The notes beneath the pieces are model-generated. The model had not been told where the DNA came from, made no database searches, and saw only the letters and a list, made by a program, of their open reading frames with translations. The position numbers and the translations under genes are program-made. This document shows positions 56,201 to 64,000 of a DNA stretch of 64,000 bases, piece by piece (the first letter of the stretch is position 1; every line of letters starts with the position of its first letter). This stretch comes from Bacteroides sp. (GTDB lineage Bacteria > Bacteroidota > Bacteroidia > Bacteroidales > Muribaculaceae), in contig JAAVDM010000026.1 in the NCBI GenBank assembly GCA_014801815.1, positions 16,059-80,058 on the forward strand, written 5' to 3'.

Positions 56201-57869
56201 TATCAATATCGCTAACACTGACAACAATGAGCTGTCATTCTATATGTGGCACGGCTTCGAGGCCGAGGAAGAAGATCTGCAGCTGATAGTCTACGTCAAC
56301 TATAATGACGAAGGCTGGAATGAGGTGACACGTATAGATTATAACAACGGTGTTGTAGGCTGGATGCGTCATTCAGTTCCTCTCTCTGACGAGGCTACAG
56401 ACGTACAGATAGCCTTCGGCGGCTATGCAGCAGACGCCAGTGCTTCAATCTATGTGGACGCTATCAAGATTGCACAGGGCAGCCCGTGTGATATGGCACT
56501 TCTTTCGACTACAATCTCATCTAAGCGCGTTAATCCGGGCGACGAGGTGAAGATCACTGTAGCTGTGGGTAACTATGGCACTGCGACAGCTGAGAACGCT
56601 ACCGTATCTCTGATAGCCGATGAAAATATCGTTGACAGCCGTCAGATTGTATCGCTTGCTCCGAGTGCTACAGAGAAGGTGGAATTTGTGATACCTGCTA
56701 CCCGCGATATGGCTTCGACCTCATTCTCTTACACCGCTGCTGTAGAAATCGAGAACGACGCTAATCTTGACAACAATACCGGTTCTCCCGTTATGTTCTT
56801 TGTCAAAGGTTCGGTTCTTCCCACACCTGAGAATCTCAACGCAAATGTTGACGAGTCGGTAATTAACCTTGATTGGTCGGCTCCTGCAAAGTCTGAGATG
56901 ACGGAAGCTGTTACAGATGACTTTGAGGCATACGATCCGTTCATCATTGACAACATCGGTGACTGGACAACATACGACGGTGACGGTACACAGACTGTTT
57001 ACTTCGGCGGTCCTGAAGTGCCTAATGCATACGAACCTAAGGCATGGCAGGTATGGGCTCCCGAAGCAGCCGGTTTCTCACTTGAGAAATTTGATGTGCT
57101 TACTCCTAAATCAGGTGCGCAGTATCTTACCTGCTGGGCTGCCTCTAACGGAATAGACAGCACATTACCTAACGATGACTGGTTGATTTCTTCGGAAATC
57201 ACAGGTGGTTCGGAAGTATCGTTCTGGTACAGAATGCCTAATGCCGGTTCTGACCCGCAGAAGTTCGAGATGCTCTACTCGGTTGCAAGCAATGATCCCG
57301 AAGACTTTGTTGTATTCGATTCTGACGCAATTACATTCGGTACCGACTGGGTTTACTTCGAGTTTACTCTGCCCCGTGATGCCCGTTACTTCGCTATCAG
57401 AAGCTGCTCTACCGGTTCTTATACCGTAGCTCTGCTTGACGATATTACCTATACTCCGCTCTACGGTGCTACCAACCCGCTCACCCTGCAGGGTTACAAC
57501 GTATATCGTGACAATGAACTGATAGCCGAGGCTGTTACCGAAACAGCTTATACCGATACCACGGCGCCCGCCGGTAAACACACTTATTATGTGACCGCAC
57601 TTTGGGCTGAAGGTGAATCTGACTATTCGTCACCCGCAACAGTAGAAAACATCTCGGGTATATTCATGTCTGATACAGATGAGGTCATCATAAGAGTGAC
57701 CACAGGTACAATAACTGTCAGCAACGCTTATGGTACTGAAACCCGTATCTACACTCCGGCCGGTCTCACTGTAGCCACTTCTGCCGAGGCTAACGCTACA
57801 TACCACGTGGCTCCCGGCATCTATATGATTCAGGTAGGAGATAAAGTCACAAAAGTGACTGTAAGATAA
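53265..57869 (+). CDS. Giant exported protein: beta-propeller, FN3, choice-of-anchor J, Por/T9SS-like tail (paralog 3)
   Basis: The ORF is open from 53019, but the signal peptide begins at the Met at 53265 (MNKKLTSILGIGVLTGTAMG), giving 1534 residues. Same order as the two tandem paralogs at 22.5-31.8 kb: a basic spacer, a beta-propeller (about 90-345; LVKINTETGEFTEIGPTDRF, IYSINKETGEATSIGELSV), Ig/FN3 units (LTWDAPQKSVNGGAIDDSEI), jelly-roll segments, a CARDB-like domain, a choice-of-anchor J domain (about 1250-1410; WLISSEITGGSEVSFWYRM and ARYFAIRSCSTGSYTVALLD) and a sorting tail (EANATYHVAPGIYMIQVGDK). It is first in a run with the CXXC protein (88 bp later) and M6 peptidase. No catalytic site is seen. 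Confidence 0.83.
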   Translation: MNKKLTSILGIGVLTGTAMGAILNADELAATFRSGSTQNPSILEKGKINRTPSSRFNRAPGQAFSAPRPVRNAQSSRILAPARIAAATNLADFPLLYGLNYRDNTWQTPTSLPSKVFSFQCADGTELVAESGETVIEQPMAACYGNGKFYALYSEQETDSDYNTLITTRVEVYDATTWEKLTTLSIVEKDMDWLYYFRQVAAIDPVSGDLYSATWGNGKPLVKINTETGEFTEIGPTDRFLQALFFDNKGNLYGIDFSTKNIYSINKETGEATSIGELSVPFSISANPQSLVYNPATGKALWIAVDSGSLQSYLCEVSLSDAQVEVLGSMPSNEHILGLYMPEAAEAAPAAPTAIEYAAGAVRLTLPQSTYLSDEALNGDITIKLTADKGEPVTATGTPGATVEVPMELADGKHHIKIRLENQAGLSPERRLDTFIGNDVPIAVENLSLELSGKDKFTLTWDAPQKSVNGGAIDDSEINYRIVRLPDETVVADNYKETTFSEAVPEAHAGYTYRVDAFAADRQGESAVSNRVTAGEFWITPYTETFDTQDDFDSFKVIDANNDLQTWTFVLPAGNTSGYAVMWGNGTADVDTGIYEGNGNDDYLISPFARLKAGQDYRMHFDIGDNYMWYEHMTILLGKSRDVTGSETPIFAEELEANTSYSFLFSVPEDGDYAFFFHGDNPGQSVDISMDNVALDDYAVYKAPSHVENVKATAGDLGVLTNTLEFSAPTSTYNGGNLGEITEIRVYRNNGRHAVKVFEKPAPGETLTWTDNDVENGSVTYRILPYNAEGQGEEYLVTNWVGLDEPANVTGLRLKMNENCKAVATFNASEGRGMHGGYVDNNAVTYALFRYNAYNWMSPWEQATPFSDSLTITDEDFQLWWGQQYVDYIVVAANEAGYSSGTGAGIVLGEAYSLPYNESFAYGFASQDPWTLFASSYYYAWNMVNGDSLPVKPYDEDSGMLQFSLLDEDSNNQVLSGPRINIANTDNNELSFYMWHGFEAEEEDLQLIVYVNYNDEGWNEVTRIDYNNGVVGWMRHSVPLSDEATDVQIAFGGYAADASASIYVDAIKIAQGSPCDMALLSTTISSKRVNPGDEVKITVAVGNYGTATAENATVSLIADENIVDSRQIVSLAPSATEKVEFVIPATRDMASTSFSYTAAVEIENDANLDNNTGSPVMFFVKGSVLPTPENLNANVDESVINLDWSAPAKSEMTEAVTDDFEAYDPFIIDNIGDWTTYDGDGTQTVYFGGPEVPNAYEPKAWQVWAPEAAGFSLEKFDVLTPKSGAQYLTCWAASNGIDSTLPNDDWLISSEITGGSEVSFWYRMPNAGSDPQKFEMLYSVASNDPEDFVVFDSDAITFGTDWVYFEFTLPRDARYFAIRSCSTGSYTVALLDDITYTPLYGATNPLTLQGYNVYRDNELIAEAVTETAYTDTTAPAGKHTYYVTALWAEGESDYSSPATVENISGIFMSDTDEVIIRVTTGTITVSNAYGTETRIYTPAGLTVATSAEANATYHVAPGIYMIQVGDKVTKVTVR

Positions 57870-57957
57870 GATTGTCATATCTCTACGGAGTTCTCTTCAT
57901 AATTATCTCGATTTCCGGAGGGCGGACTGACCCGTCCTCTGGATTTTAATTTATAAA

Positions 57958-59769
57958 ATGCGTATGAATATTAAATACTTTTTGTTATGTCTGACGGCTA
58001 CGTTAGCATCATCTTTATCCGCACAGGTCACATTGAGATATGGCAATGAACCGGATCGCGGCTGGGGTGATGCTTCAAGTGTTGTAACACCCTATATCCT
58101 TTTCCCGACGGAGTTTATAGCTCCGTATGCAGGTAATGAAATTACCTCGGTATGTATCGCAGTGATGGAGGAGGCTACTAACTGTTACCTGTATATTAAG
58201 AATAAACCCAATGACCAGAATTACATATATCGTCAGAAGCTCGAATCTTTACAACCGGGTTGGAACGAAATAATACTTGATACACCATTTGTCATACCTT
58301 CCGGCGAATCAGTTGCTATTGGCTACAAAGCTTCGTTTCAGGCAGCCGGAGGAGTGGGTATATCTGATGAGAAGTTCGCTAATGCTGACAACGTATATTA
58401 CAACAGCCGCAACCAGTGGACAACTACAGACGGCTCAATATGTATCACTGCCACAGTGGACGGCGACAATATGCCGGTCAACGAGATGCTTATCTCCACT
58501 CTGAAGGAAAGCTCAGACAATACTTCCAATCTCCGCACTTACAGCGGATATGTAAGGAATGTAGGCAATAATGCTGTCGATGCATACACCATAACCGTAT
58601 GTCTTGACGGCGAGGAAACCGAATCGCTTACAGGAACTTCTCTGGCAGTAAACGAGGAGGCTGATTTCTCATTTATGATAAACTGTGACACACCGGGCAA
58701 TCATACTGTCACAGCCGAGATAACGGATGTGAACGGTGTCGCCGACTCATACGCCCCCAACAATATTACTTCGGCAACATTCACAGTACAGACCGAGCAG
58801 CTCACTCGCAGAATGGTATGTGAGGAATATACCGGTACATGGTGCGGCTGGTGTCCGCGTGGTATGGTGGGTCTTGAACTTATGAGAGAGGAGTATCCCG
58901 ACAGGTTTATTCCTATAGCTGTTCATGGCGGTGACCCGATGGAGATAGAAGATGAAGAAGTATCTTACCGGCCGTTTATTGAATCTTGTACAGGTGCCCC
59001 GTCCGGCAATATCAATCGTCAGTTCACCGGCGACCCGTTTTATGATATCCACACTATGTTTAATCTTGCTTCGCAGCTTAGTGTGCATATCGGTGTGGAA
59101 GCTACGTGTGACTGGAATGAGGATATGACTGCTCTCGAACTTGTCACCACTTATTATTCAGATATTGATCTTGACAGTCCGTCGCTCAACATAGCTTATA
59201 CCATCACAGAGAGCGGTATAACGGGTTATATGCAGACTAACTATTATGCAGACGGCCGCAACGGAGATTTTTATGGTTGGCAAGATAAAACTGACCCGAC
59301 TGGTGATGTGACCTTCAACGATGTGGCACGAGCCATAATAGGCGGTTATAACGGTATGCCCTGCCGCAGCGAGTCGATGACAGCTTTTACACCTTATACC
59401 CATACCTACACCATATCTCTTCCCCGTAACATAAACTCGCCGAGTCAGATAAAGGTAATACCGCAGATTATTGATGCTGTCACAGGTCGCATAATCAATG
59501 CTATCGAGATTGCTCCTGATATAGCCGGCATGAATGGAACCATATCCTCGACAGCTTCCGTAAATCTCGGAAGCGAAAACGGTGCTATAACAGTTACTGC
59601 CGATGTGGACGCACCTCTGCAGGCATTAATATATACACCGGCGGGACAGCTTGTTACTTTCGCACAGTTCCGTAACAATGCAACTCTCAGTGTGCCGGCA
59701 GGCATCTATATCACAGTCATCAGAAACACAACCAACATCCTAAAACGAGCCAAGATTATTGTCTTATGA
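57958..59769 (+). CDS. Exported Omp28-like protein with thioredoxin-type CXXC and Por-like tail
   Basis: A 603-residue exported protein (signal peptide to about 22). Residues about 25-170 form a beta-sandwich of the type seen in surface peptidase partners, about 180-280 a CARDB/Ig-like domain, and about 285-420 a thioredoxin-like domain with EEYTGTWCGWCPRGMVGLEL (CGWC at 296-299), GGDPMEIEDE and a cis-Pro-type TGAPSGNINR. This matches Omp28-related outer-membrane proteins. The C-terminus (ALIYTPAGQLVTFAQFRNNA, then LSVPAGIYITVIRN) is a sorting tail. Its stop overlaps the M6 peptidase start by 4 bp. I infer a disulfide-related role for secreted partners outside the cell. Confidence 0.82.
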   Translation: MRMNIKYFLLCLTATLASSLSAQVTLRYGNEPDRGWGDASSVVTPYILFPTEFIAPYAGNEITSVCIAVMEEATNCYLYIKNKPNDQNYIYRQKLESLQPGWNEIILDTPFVIPSGESVAIGYKASFQAAGGVGISDEKFANADNVYYNSRNQWTTTDGSICITATVDGDNMPVNEMLISTLKESSDNTSNLRTYSGYVRNVGNNAVDAYTITVCLDGEETESLTGTSLAVNEEADFSFMINCDTPGNHTVTAEITDVNGVADSYAPNNITSATFTVQTEQLTRRMVCEEYTGTWCGWCPRGMVGLELMREEYPDRFIPIAVHGGDPMEIEDEEVSYRPFIESCTGAPSGNINRQFTGDPFYDIHTMFNLASQLSVHIGVEATCDWNEDMTALELVTTYYSDIDLDSPSLNIAYTITESGITGYMQTNYYADGRNGDFYGWQDKTDPTGDVTFNDVARAIIGGYNGMPCRSESMTAFTPYTHTYTISLPRNINSPSQIKVIPQIIDAVTGRIINAIEIAPDIAGMNGTISSTASVNLGSENGAITVTADVDAPLQALIYTPAGQLVTFAQFRNNATLSVPAGIYITVIRNTTNILKRAKIIVL

Positions 59770-62147
59770 GAAAAACCATAATACCTTTTCTCACCGCTTC
59801 TCTGCTGGTGGGAAGTGCGTTTGAGGCTGATGCCGTAAAATCATGGCCGGGACTTCTCAAAGGTAAAACGACATCAGGTGAGGAGATAACTTATACCGTA
59901 CGTGGTGATGAATTTGCCCACGCTATGGTGTCGGAAGACGGCTTCCTGCTCACTGCTACTGAATTTGGACTGAAAAAAGAGGCGCCGTTCAGTGCTGAAG
60001 CTCTCCGCGCACAGGCCGACAGAATAAAAAAACTACCTCGTAACACTCCGAAGCGTCTTATTGATTCCCAATTTCCGACCACCGGTTCTCTGCAGGGTAT
60101 AATACTGTTGGTGGAATTTGCCGACAACGAATTTCATGAAGGCCACGATGCTGCTTTCTTCCATGACAAGATGAATGCTCCCGGTTTCTCCGGTCTGGGA
60201 GCTACAGGGTCTGCACGTGACTATTTCGTTGATCAGTCATCAGGTCTTTTTACTCCCGACTTTGATGTGGCCGGTCCTATAAAGCTGTCACATAATATGA
60301 ATTATTATGGGGCGAACGACCGTAACGGTCAGGATTCACACCCGGCTAAGATGGTAAAAGAGGCTTGTGAAGCAGCGGCTGAGGAGTATGATATAGATTT
60401 CTCGAAGTACGATTACGACAATGATGGTTTTGTCGATTTCGTTTATGTGATTTACGCAGGTTATGCTGAGTCTTATGGTGCTTCGAGCAATACAATCTGG
60501 CCCCATGCCTCACAGCTTACGCTGCATGGCGAAAGCTGTAACCTCAACGATAAGACTGTTGACCGTTACGCCTGTTCAAGTGAGCTGAAATACGTCTCGG
60601 GTGATACCCCGGAGGGAATAGGTACTTTCTGTCACGAGTTCAGTCACGTGCTCGGACTTCCCGATGTCTATGATACCCGCAATGCCCAGAATATTCAGCT
60701 TGGATCCTGGGACGTAATGGATCAGGGAAACTACAATAACGAGAGTCATACCCCGCCCTCGTTTTCGGCAATGCAACGTGCTTCATTGGGGTGGCTCGAA
60801 CTGGTGGAACTCGATACCCCGGCTGATAGAATTGAGGTTTATGAACTGAATAGTTCTAACACCGCTTACCGTATCTCGACTCCGGTGGAAGGTGAATATT
60901 TCACTCTCGAAAACCGTCAGCAGCAGGGTTGGGATCGTTATCAGCCCGGACGCGGACTTATGATTATGCACATAGCCTACGATGAATCGGCATGGTATGG
61001 TAATTTTGTAAATTCCGGTATTGTACGCCGCTATGACCTTGTCGAAGCTGACGGTACGCAGGGTTCATCGCCCGAGACCGATCTTTTCCCTTACGGCGAT
61101 GTTAATGCTTTCACCGACTATACTTCTCCTTCGTCTCTGACATGGGACGGTATAGCTACCTGTAAAGGTGTGACTATGATTACGCAGGAAGATGACTGCA
61201 TATCATTCCGTTTCATGAAAGACCGTTTTGCCGCACCGGAGAATGTCACGGTCACTGAACGCGGCAATGATTGGTTCACAGCTTCATGGTCACCCGTAGA
61301 GGAAGCCGGACTTTACAGTCTTGCTATCCGTGAAGTACTCAGCGATGAGGTAAATCCGGTGCTTGTGGCAGAAGATTTTGACAACCTTACCGAAGGTAAA
61401 TATCCTAATGCCGACTATAATGACATCTCCGGCAGTCTTGATGATTATCTCCTTTCGGAAGGCTGGAGTGGCTCTCTGCTCTTCCAGACCGGCGGACGCA
61501 TCCAGTTAGGGCGTTATGGTGAGGACGGTTCACTTCTTCTACCGGCTGTCTCTCTGCCTGCCGGTGTTAATTCGGCCACTGTTGCTCTCAGAGTTGTGTC
61601 CTATCCCGGCAAATCGGTTAATTTCACTGTCGAGATACTTGATGCCTCTACATATACTCCCGTAGCTACACTGACAGAGAAAGCTAATAAAACCGAGAAA
61701 GACGTTATCTGGACTCCTACTGACCTTCCGTCCTCATTTATTGTCAGAGTAAGCACTGCCAATGAACGTTTGTTTATCGACAGTTTGCGTCTTCTTAAAG
61801 GCGGAGTGGCTGAAGAGGATATATGGAATATAGGGGCTCGCAGTTGGACTATAAATGAAATAACTGAAACTTTCTGTCGTGTTGAGGACCTTGTACCCGG
61901 TATGAATTATGCTTTTACAGTCACTACAGAGGCATTCAACGGTTGGTATACTTCCGAACCTTCACAGGAATACATCGTTTCACTCAGCGAAAGTCTTGTC
62001 CCGGCACTTTCCACCTCGACTGTTATCGTGAAATCAATAATCTACGATCTTACCGGCTGTCCTGTATCTTCTGCTCACCGTGGACTGCACATTGTTATAA
62101 CAGACTACTCTGACGGTACCCGCACTGTCGAGAAACGTATAGACTGA
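59766..62147 (+). CDS. M6 family metallopeptidase (immune inhibitor A-like), exported
   Basis: A 793-residue exported zinc peptidase. Signal peptide about 1-23, then a propeptide-like region, and the M6 catalytic domain about 105-430. The zinc motif HEFSH (290-294) is followed by VLGLPDVYDT with the conserved Asp, and MDQGNYNNESHTPPSFSAMQ, typical of M6. Later come FN3-like strands (APENVTVTERGNDWFTASWS), a jelly-roll domain (about 530-660) and a short tail (IIYDLTGCPVSSAHRGLHIV). M6 peptidases degrade host or competitor proteins. It is translationally coupled (ATGA) to the CXXC protein gene; a perfect 24-bp stem terminator ends the unit. Confidence 0.92.
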   Translation: MRKTIIPFLTASLLVGSAFEADAVKSWPGLLKGKTTSGEEITYTVRGDEFAHAMVSEDGFLLTATEFGLKKEAPFSAEALRAQADRIKKLPRNTPKRLIDSQFPTTGSLQGIILLVEFADNEFHEGHDAAFFHDKMNAPGFSGLGATGSARDYFVDQSSGLFTPDFDVAGPIKLSHNMNYYGANDRNGQDSHPAKMVKEACEAAAEEYDIDFSKYDYDNDGFVDFVYVIYAGYAESYGASSNTIWPHASQLTLHGESCNLNDKTVDRYACSSELKYVSGDTPEGIGTFCHEFSHVLGLPDVYDTRNAQNIQLGSWDVMDQGNYNNESHTPPSFSAMQRASLGWLELVELDTPADRIEVYELNSSNTAYRISTPVEGEYFTLENRQQQGWDRYQPGRGLMIMHIAYDESAWYGNFVNSGIVRRYDLVEADGTQGSSPETDLFPYGDVNAFTDYTSPSSLTWDGIATCKGVTMITQEDDCISFRFMKDRFAAPENVTVTERGNDWFTASWSPVEEAGLYSLAIREVLSDEVNPVLVAEDFDNLTEGKYPNADYNDISGSLDDYLLSEGWSGSLLFQTGGRIQLGRYGEDGSLLLPAVSLPAGVNSATVALRVVSYPGKSVNFTVEILDASTYTPVATLTEKANKTEKDVIWTPTDLPSSFIVRVSTANERLFIDSLRLLKGGVAEEDIWNIGARSWTINEITETFCRVEDLVPGMNYAFTVTTEAFNGWYTSEPSQEYIVSLSESLVPALSTSTVIVKSIIYDLTGCPVSSAHRGLHIVITDYSDGTRTVEKRID

Positions 62148-62256
62148 TTTGAATAAACATTGTCAAGTCACAGAAATAGCTTAAAGAGACTCTTGGTATT
62201 TCAGTATACGAAGTAATATTGTTATACCGACAATAATTTAGAGTATCTTCTTTAAT

Positions 62257-62309
62257 AGCCGCATGAGTTTATTATCTGTAATAATTACAGATAATAAACT
62301 CATGCGGCT
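62257..62309. terminator. Terminator with 24-bp perfect stem
   Basis: The arm at 62257-62280 (core GCATGAGTTTATTATCTG) is exactly inverted at 62286-62309 around loop ATAAT. It lies between the convergent M6 peptidase and DUF1016 genes and can stop both. The remainder of 62148-62412 is AT-rich with no gene. Confidence 0.85.
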
Positions 62310-62412
62310 GATTGCTATTTAGTCTCTATAGTTAGTATATAGTACCGTGCGTACTCTAATTGTTGATTGTTTTTTACGGGTAATATCGTTTTCATTACTA
62401 AAATATCAAAGA

Positions 62413-62958
62413 CTACTCTTTAAGTTCCAATTCAATATCTTCTATTGATGTAATGAACAGATGCAAATTAGTTTCGATAAAGGATTTAAGTACATTCCTT
62501 GACCAACCCTCTTCAACTGTTTTATTTATATAGAATAGTGCTGTTTTGGTGTCTTTTATTTCAAAATATTTATCAATGAGTATACAATGATGTCCCCACG
62601 GAATAGAGAATAATATCTCATTAGGTTCATTTTCAGATATGCCAACAACTTGTTGGCAATTTTCATTTACCTTATTATAAAGAAGATACATCTTCTTCAT
62701 GTACTGTAAATTCTGACGAGAGAAGCCATCGGATTCAGGGATTGCATCTTTCAGATCCTGACTGAGATGCTTATAGAAGCTACTCCCATAAACATTCTCT
62801 GCATCACGAGCCACTATGTCACGACCAACCGACCAATAGAAGCGTAACATCTCTCGGTTAACTTTGGCGGCAGCCTTAATCTGACCGGTTCTGTATCTTT
62901 CTTTCAACTCCTGTATCCATTCGGAGTATTCGGTATCTGTCCTGATAAGTTTGCTCAT
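62413..62958 (-). pseudogene. DUF1016 (YhcG-type) protein, N-terminal domain only
   Basis: A 181-residue ORF matching the N-terminal half of YhcG/DUF1016 proteins: QIKAAAKVNREMLRFYWSVG, RDIVARDAENVYGSSFYKHL, SQDLKDAIPESDGFSRQNLQ, and FSIPWGHHCILIDK. Full-length members are about 340-380 residues and carry a C-terminal PD-(D/E)XK nuclease; here the protein ends 17 residues after FIETNLHLF with a short acidic tail, and I see no continuation in the other frames. It is probably a remnant, though a short functional form cannot be excluded. It sits 80 bp from the IS element. YhcG-type nucleases often accompany restriction or mobile regions. Confidence 0.65.
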
Positions 62959-63038
62959 GTCGAAAAGGCTTAAATTGGAAAATGAATTGTAAGTGCAAAA
63001 TTACGAAATTTTCTTAGAGTATGTTTGAATTTAAATAA

Positions 63039-63999
63039 TGAAGTCGTTTAAACTTATTTCGAGATGTTAAAAATAGAGTAAGATAATTAAAATACAGCGC
63101 ATTCCGGTAAATATGCACTATATTATAGTTACCACACCTAATATAATCACACCAATGCCAGACTACGCTGTACTCGACAAAGATACAATAAAATCTGAAA
63201 TTATGCCCTATCTTTCGATAGCAAAAAGAGGATTTTCCTCGAAATTTGATCTTGTGGAGATTGTCAATACCATTCTTTACAAACTCAGGAGCGGATGCCA
63301 ATGGCGTCTTCTTCCGACAGGTTATCTTTTCAGTGGTGAGGGGCCAGGCTGGAATACAGTCTTCCATCATTACCGCAAATGGTCTGTGAAGGAGGAATGG
63401 CAAAGGATTTATTCCAGAATTCTCAACAAGAACAGGAGGAAGCTTGATCTTTCCCTCTCCCATATCGATGGTCCCCATACAGCGGCATATCGCGGAGGAG
63501 AAAAAACTGAATATCAAGGGAGAAAGAAGCGACGTACAACCAATGCACTTTTCCTTTCGGATAATCAGGGAATCCCCCTTGCAATGGCGGAGCCTCAGGC
63601 AGGCAATCATGCCGATCTTTTCGAGATAGAGGAGAGAACAGGTGAAATTGTCAGTCAGCTTTCCGTAGCGGATATTGCTGTTGACGGTCTCTTCTGCAAC
63701 CTCGATGCCGGCTTTGATGGAAAGGAACTCAGAAGTGCCATCATCTCCTACGGTATGATTCCAAACGTGTGTCCAAATCCCCGAAACGGAGGAGAAAATA
63801 CGGAGGAATGGCTCCATGACGAAGAAATGTATAAGCATAGATGGAAAATCGAACGTACAAATGCTTGGATGGATAGTTTCAAGGCCGTTCTCACACGGTT
63901 TGATACCACAATTGCCAGTTGGAAAGGATGGAACTTCCTTGCATTTATCGTTATTTTCCTTAAAAAATTTCACAAATCAAATTAGTTTAAACAACTTCA
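63039..63999 (+). mobile_element. IS5-like insertion sequence with 21-bp terminal inverted repeats
   Basis: Terminal repeats TGAAGTCGTTTAAACTTATTT (63039-63059) and the inverse of TGAAGTTGTTTAAACTAATTT (63979-63999) match at 19 of 21 positions and enclose one transposase gene. The element is about 961 bp, a usual size for the IS5 group. The right flank lies outside the window, so the target duplication cannot be read. Confidence 0.85.
63113..63985 (+). CDS. IS5-family DDE transposase
   Basis: A 290-residue ORF; the conserved protein probably begins at the internal Met at 63155 (MPDYAVLDKDTIKSEIMPYL). The N-terminal part matches the DUF4096-type domain (VNTILYKLRSGCQWRLLP, VFHHYRKWSVKEEWQRI). 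The DDE catalytic triad is likely the Asp in LSHIDGPHTA, the Asp in IAVDGLFCNLDAGFDG and the Glu in HRWKIERTNAWMDSF. The gene is not interrupted and the stop lies inside the right inverted repeat. The opposite-strand 319-aa ORF in the track is a shadow of this gene. Confidence 0.9.
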   Translation: MHYIIVTTPNIITPMPDYAVLDKDTIKSEIMPYLSIAKRGFSSKFDLVEIVNTILYKLRSGCQWRLLPTGYLFSGEGPGWNTVFHHYRKWSVKEEWQRIYSRILNKNRRKLDLSLSHIDGPHTAAYRGGEKTEYQGRKKRRTTNALFLSDNQGIPLAMAEPQAGNHADLFEIEERTGEIVSQLSVADIAVDGLFCNLDAGFDGKELRSAIISYGMIPNVCPNPRNGGENTEEWLHDEEMYKHRWKIERTNAWMDSFKAVLTRFDTTIASWKGWNFLAFIVIFLKKFHKSN

Positions 64000-64000
64000 A

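Noticed and set aside
57804-57809. CACGTG as a parS core (also at 60645-60650)
   Set aside because: Flanks do not match the TGTTNCACGTGNAACA parS palindrome, and both lie within coding sequence far from parAB.
57917-57938. Weak hairpin between the giant protein and the CXXC gene
   Set aside because: Eight pairs with a G-T and no U tract; too weak to call a terminator and the genes appear to continue as one run.
63014-63973. 319-aa ORF on the minus strand across the IS element
   Set aside because: It is fully antisense to the transposase, has no recognisable family and its composition is that of a shadow frame.

Overview
The window looks like a chromosomal segment of a gut Bacteroidales bacterium, most likely Muribaculaceae or a close relative. 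Evidence: a SusC/SusD polysaccharide utilization locus, Bacteroidetes -7 promoter elements (TAnnTTTG), many large exported proteins with Por/T9SS-like C-terminal tails, TPR-membrane-HTH regulators, and the parA-parB-DUF5683-lytic transglycosylase gene order. No rRNA, tRNA, CRISPR array or replication origin was recognised.

Layout. (1) 1-18.1 kb, minus strand: glycan utilization. A SusR-like regulator (DUF6377) precedes susC, susD, a GH30 glucanase lipoprotein, a two-module surface glycan-binding lipoprotein and a GH3 beta-glucosidase, the composition of beta-1,6-glucan loci. It is followed by a tight cluster of a beta-helix protein, a GH2 enzyme and an alginate-lyase-superfamily lyase that runs off the left edge. 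(2) 18.2-22.4 kb: a DUF4595 exported protein, a divergent AraC regulator/phenolic acid decarboxylase (padC) pair, and a higBA toxin-antitoxin locus in which both genes are frameshifted. (3) 22.5-31.8 kb: two tandem giant exported proteins (beta-propeller, Ig/FN3, choice-of-anchor J). (4) 32.1-38.1 kb, plus strand: MATE transporter, parA, parB, DUF5683 and a MltD-like LysM transglycosylase with a histone-like Lys/Ala tail. (5) 38.2-45.1 kb, minus strand: a HAF-like exported protein, a frameshifted GH85 endo-beta-N-acetylglucosaminidase, a His-rich lipoprotein and SlyD. (6) 45.1-51.1 kb, minus strand: DUF4919, a small membrane protein, a PgpH-type 7TM-HD phosphodiesterase and a bifunctional RelA/SpoT, a stress/second-messenger group. 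(7) 51.3-62.1 kb: a TPR-membrane-HTH regulator divergent from a plus-strand run of a third giant propeller/anchor-J protein, an exported thioredoxin-like CXXC protein and a translationally coupled M6 metallopeptidase. (8) 62.4-64 kb: a truncated DUF1016 (YhcG) gene and a nearly complete IS5-like element at the right edge.

How the parts fit. The left third breaks down and imports beta-glucan-type polysaccharide under a local membrane sensor-regulator. The middle holds chromosome partition and cell-wall genes. The right third is dominated by exported proteins and stress signalling. The least described unit is the giant protein/CXXC/M6 peptidase set and its two giant paralogs. Transcription units are often separated by unusually long, perfect hairpins (20-27 bp stems).
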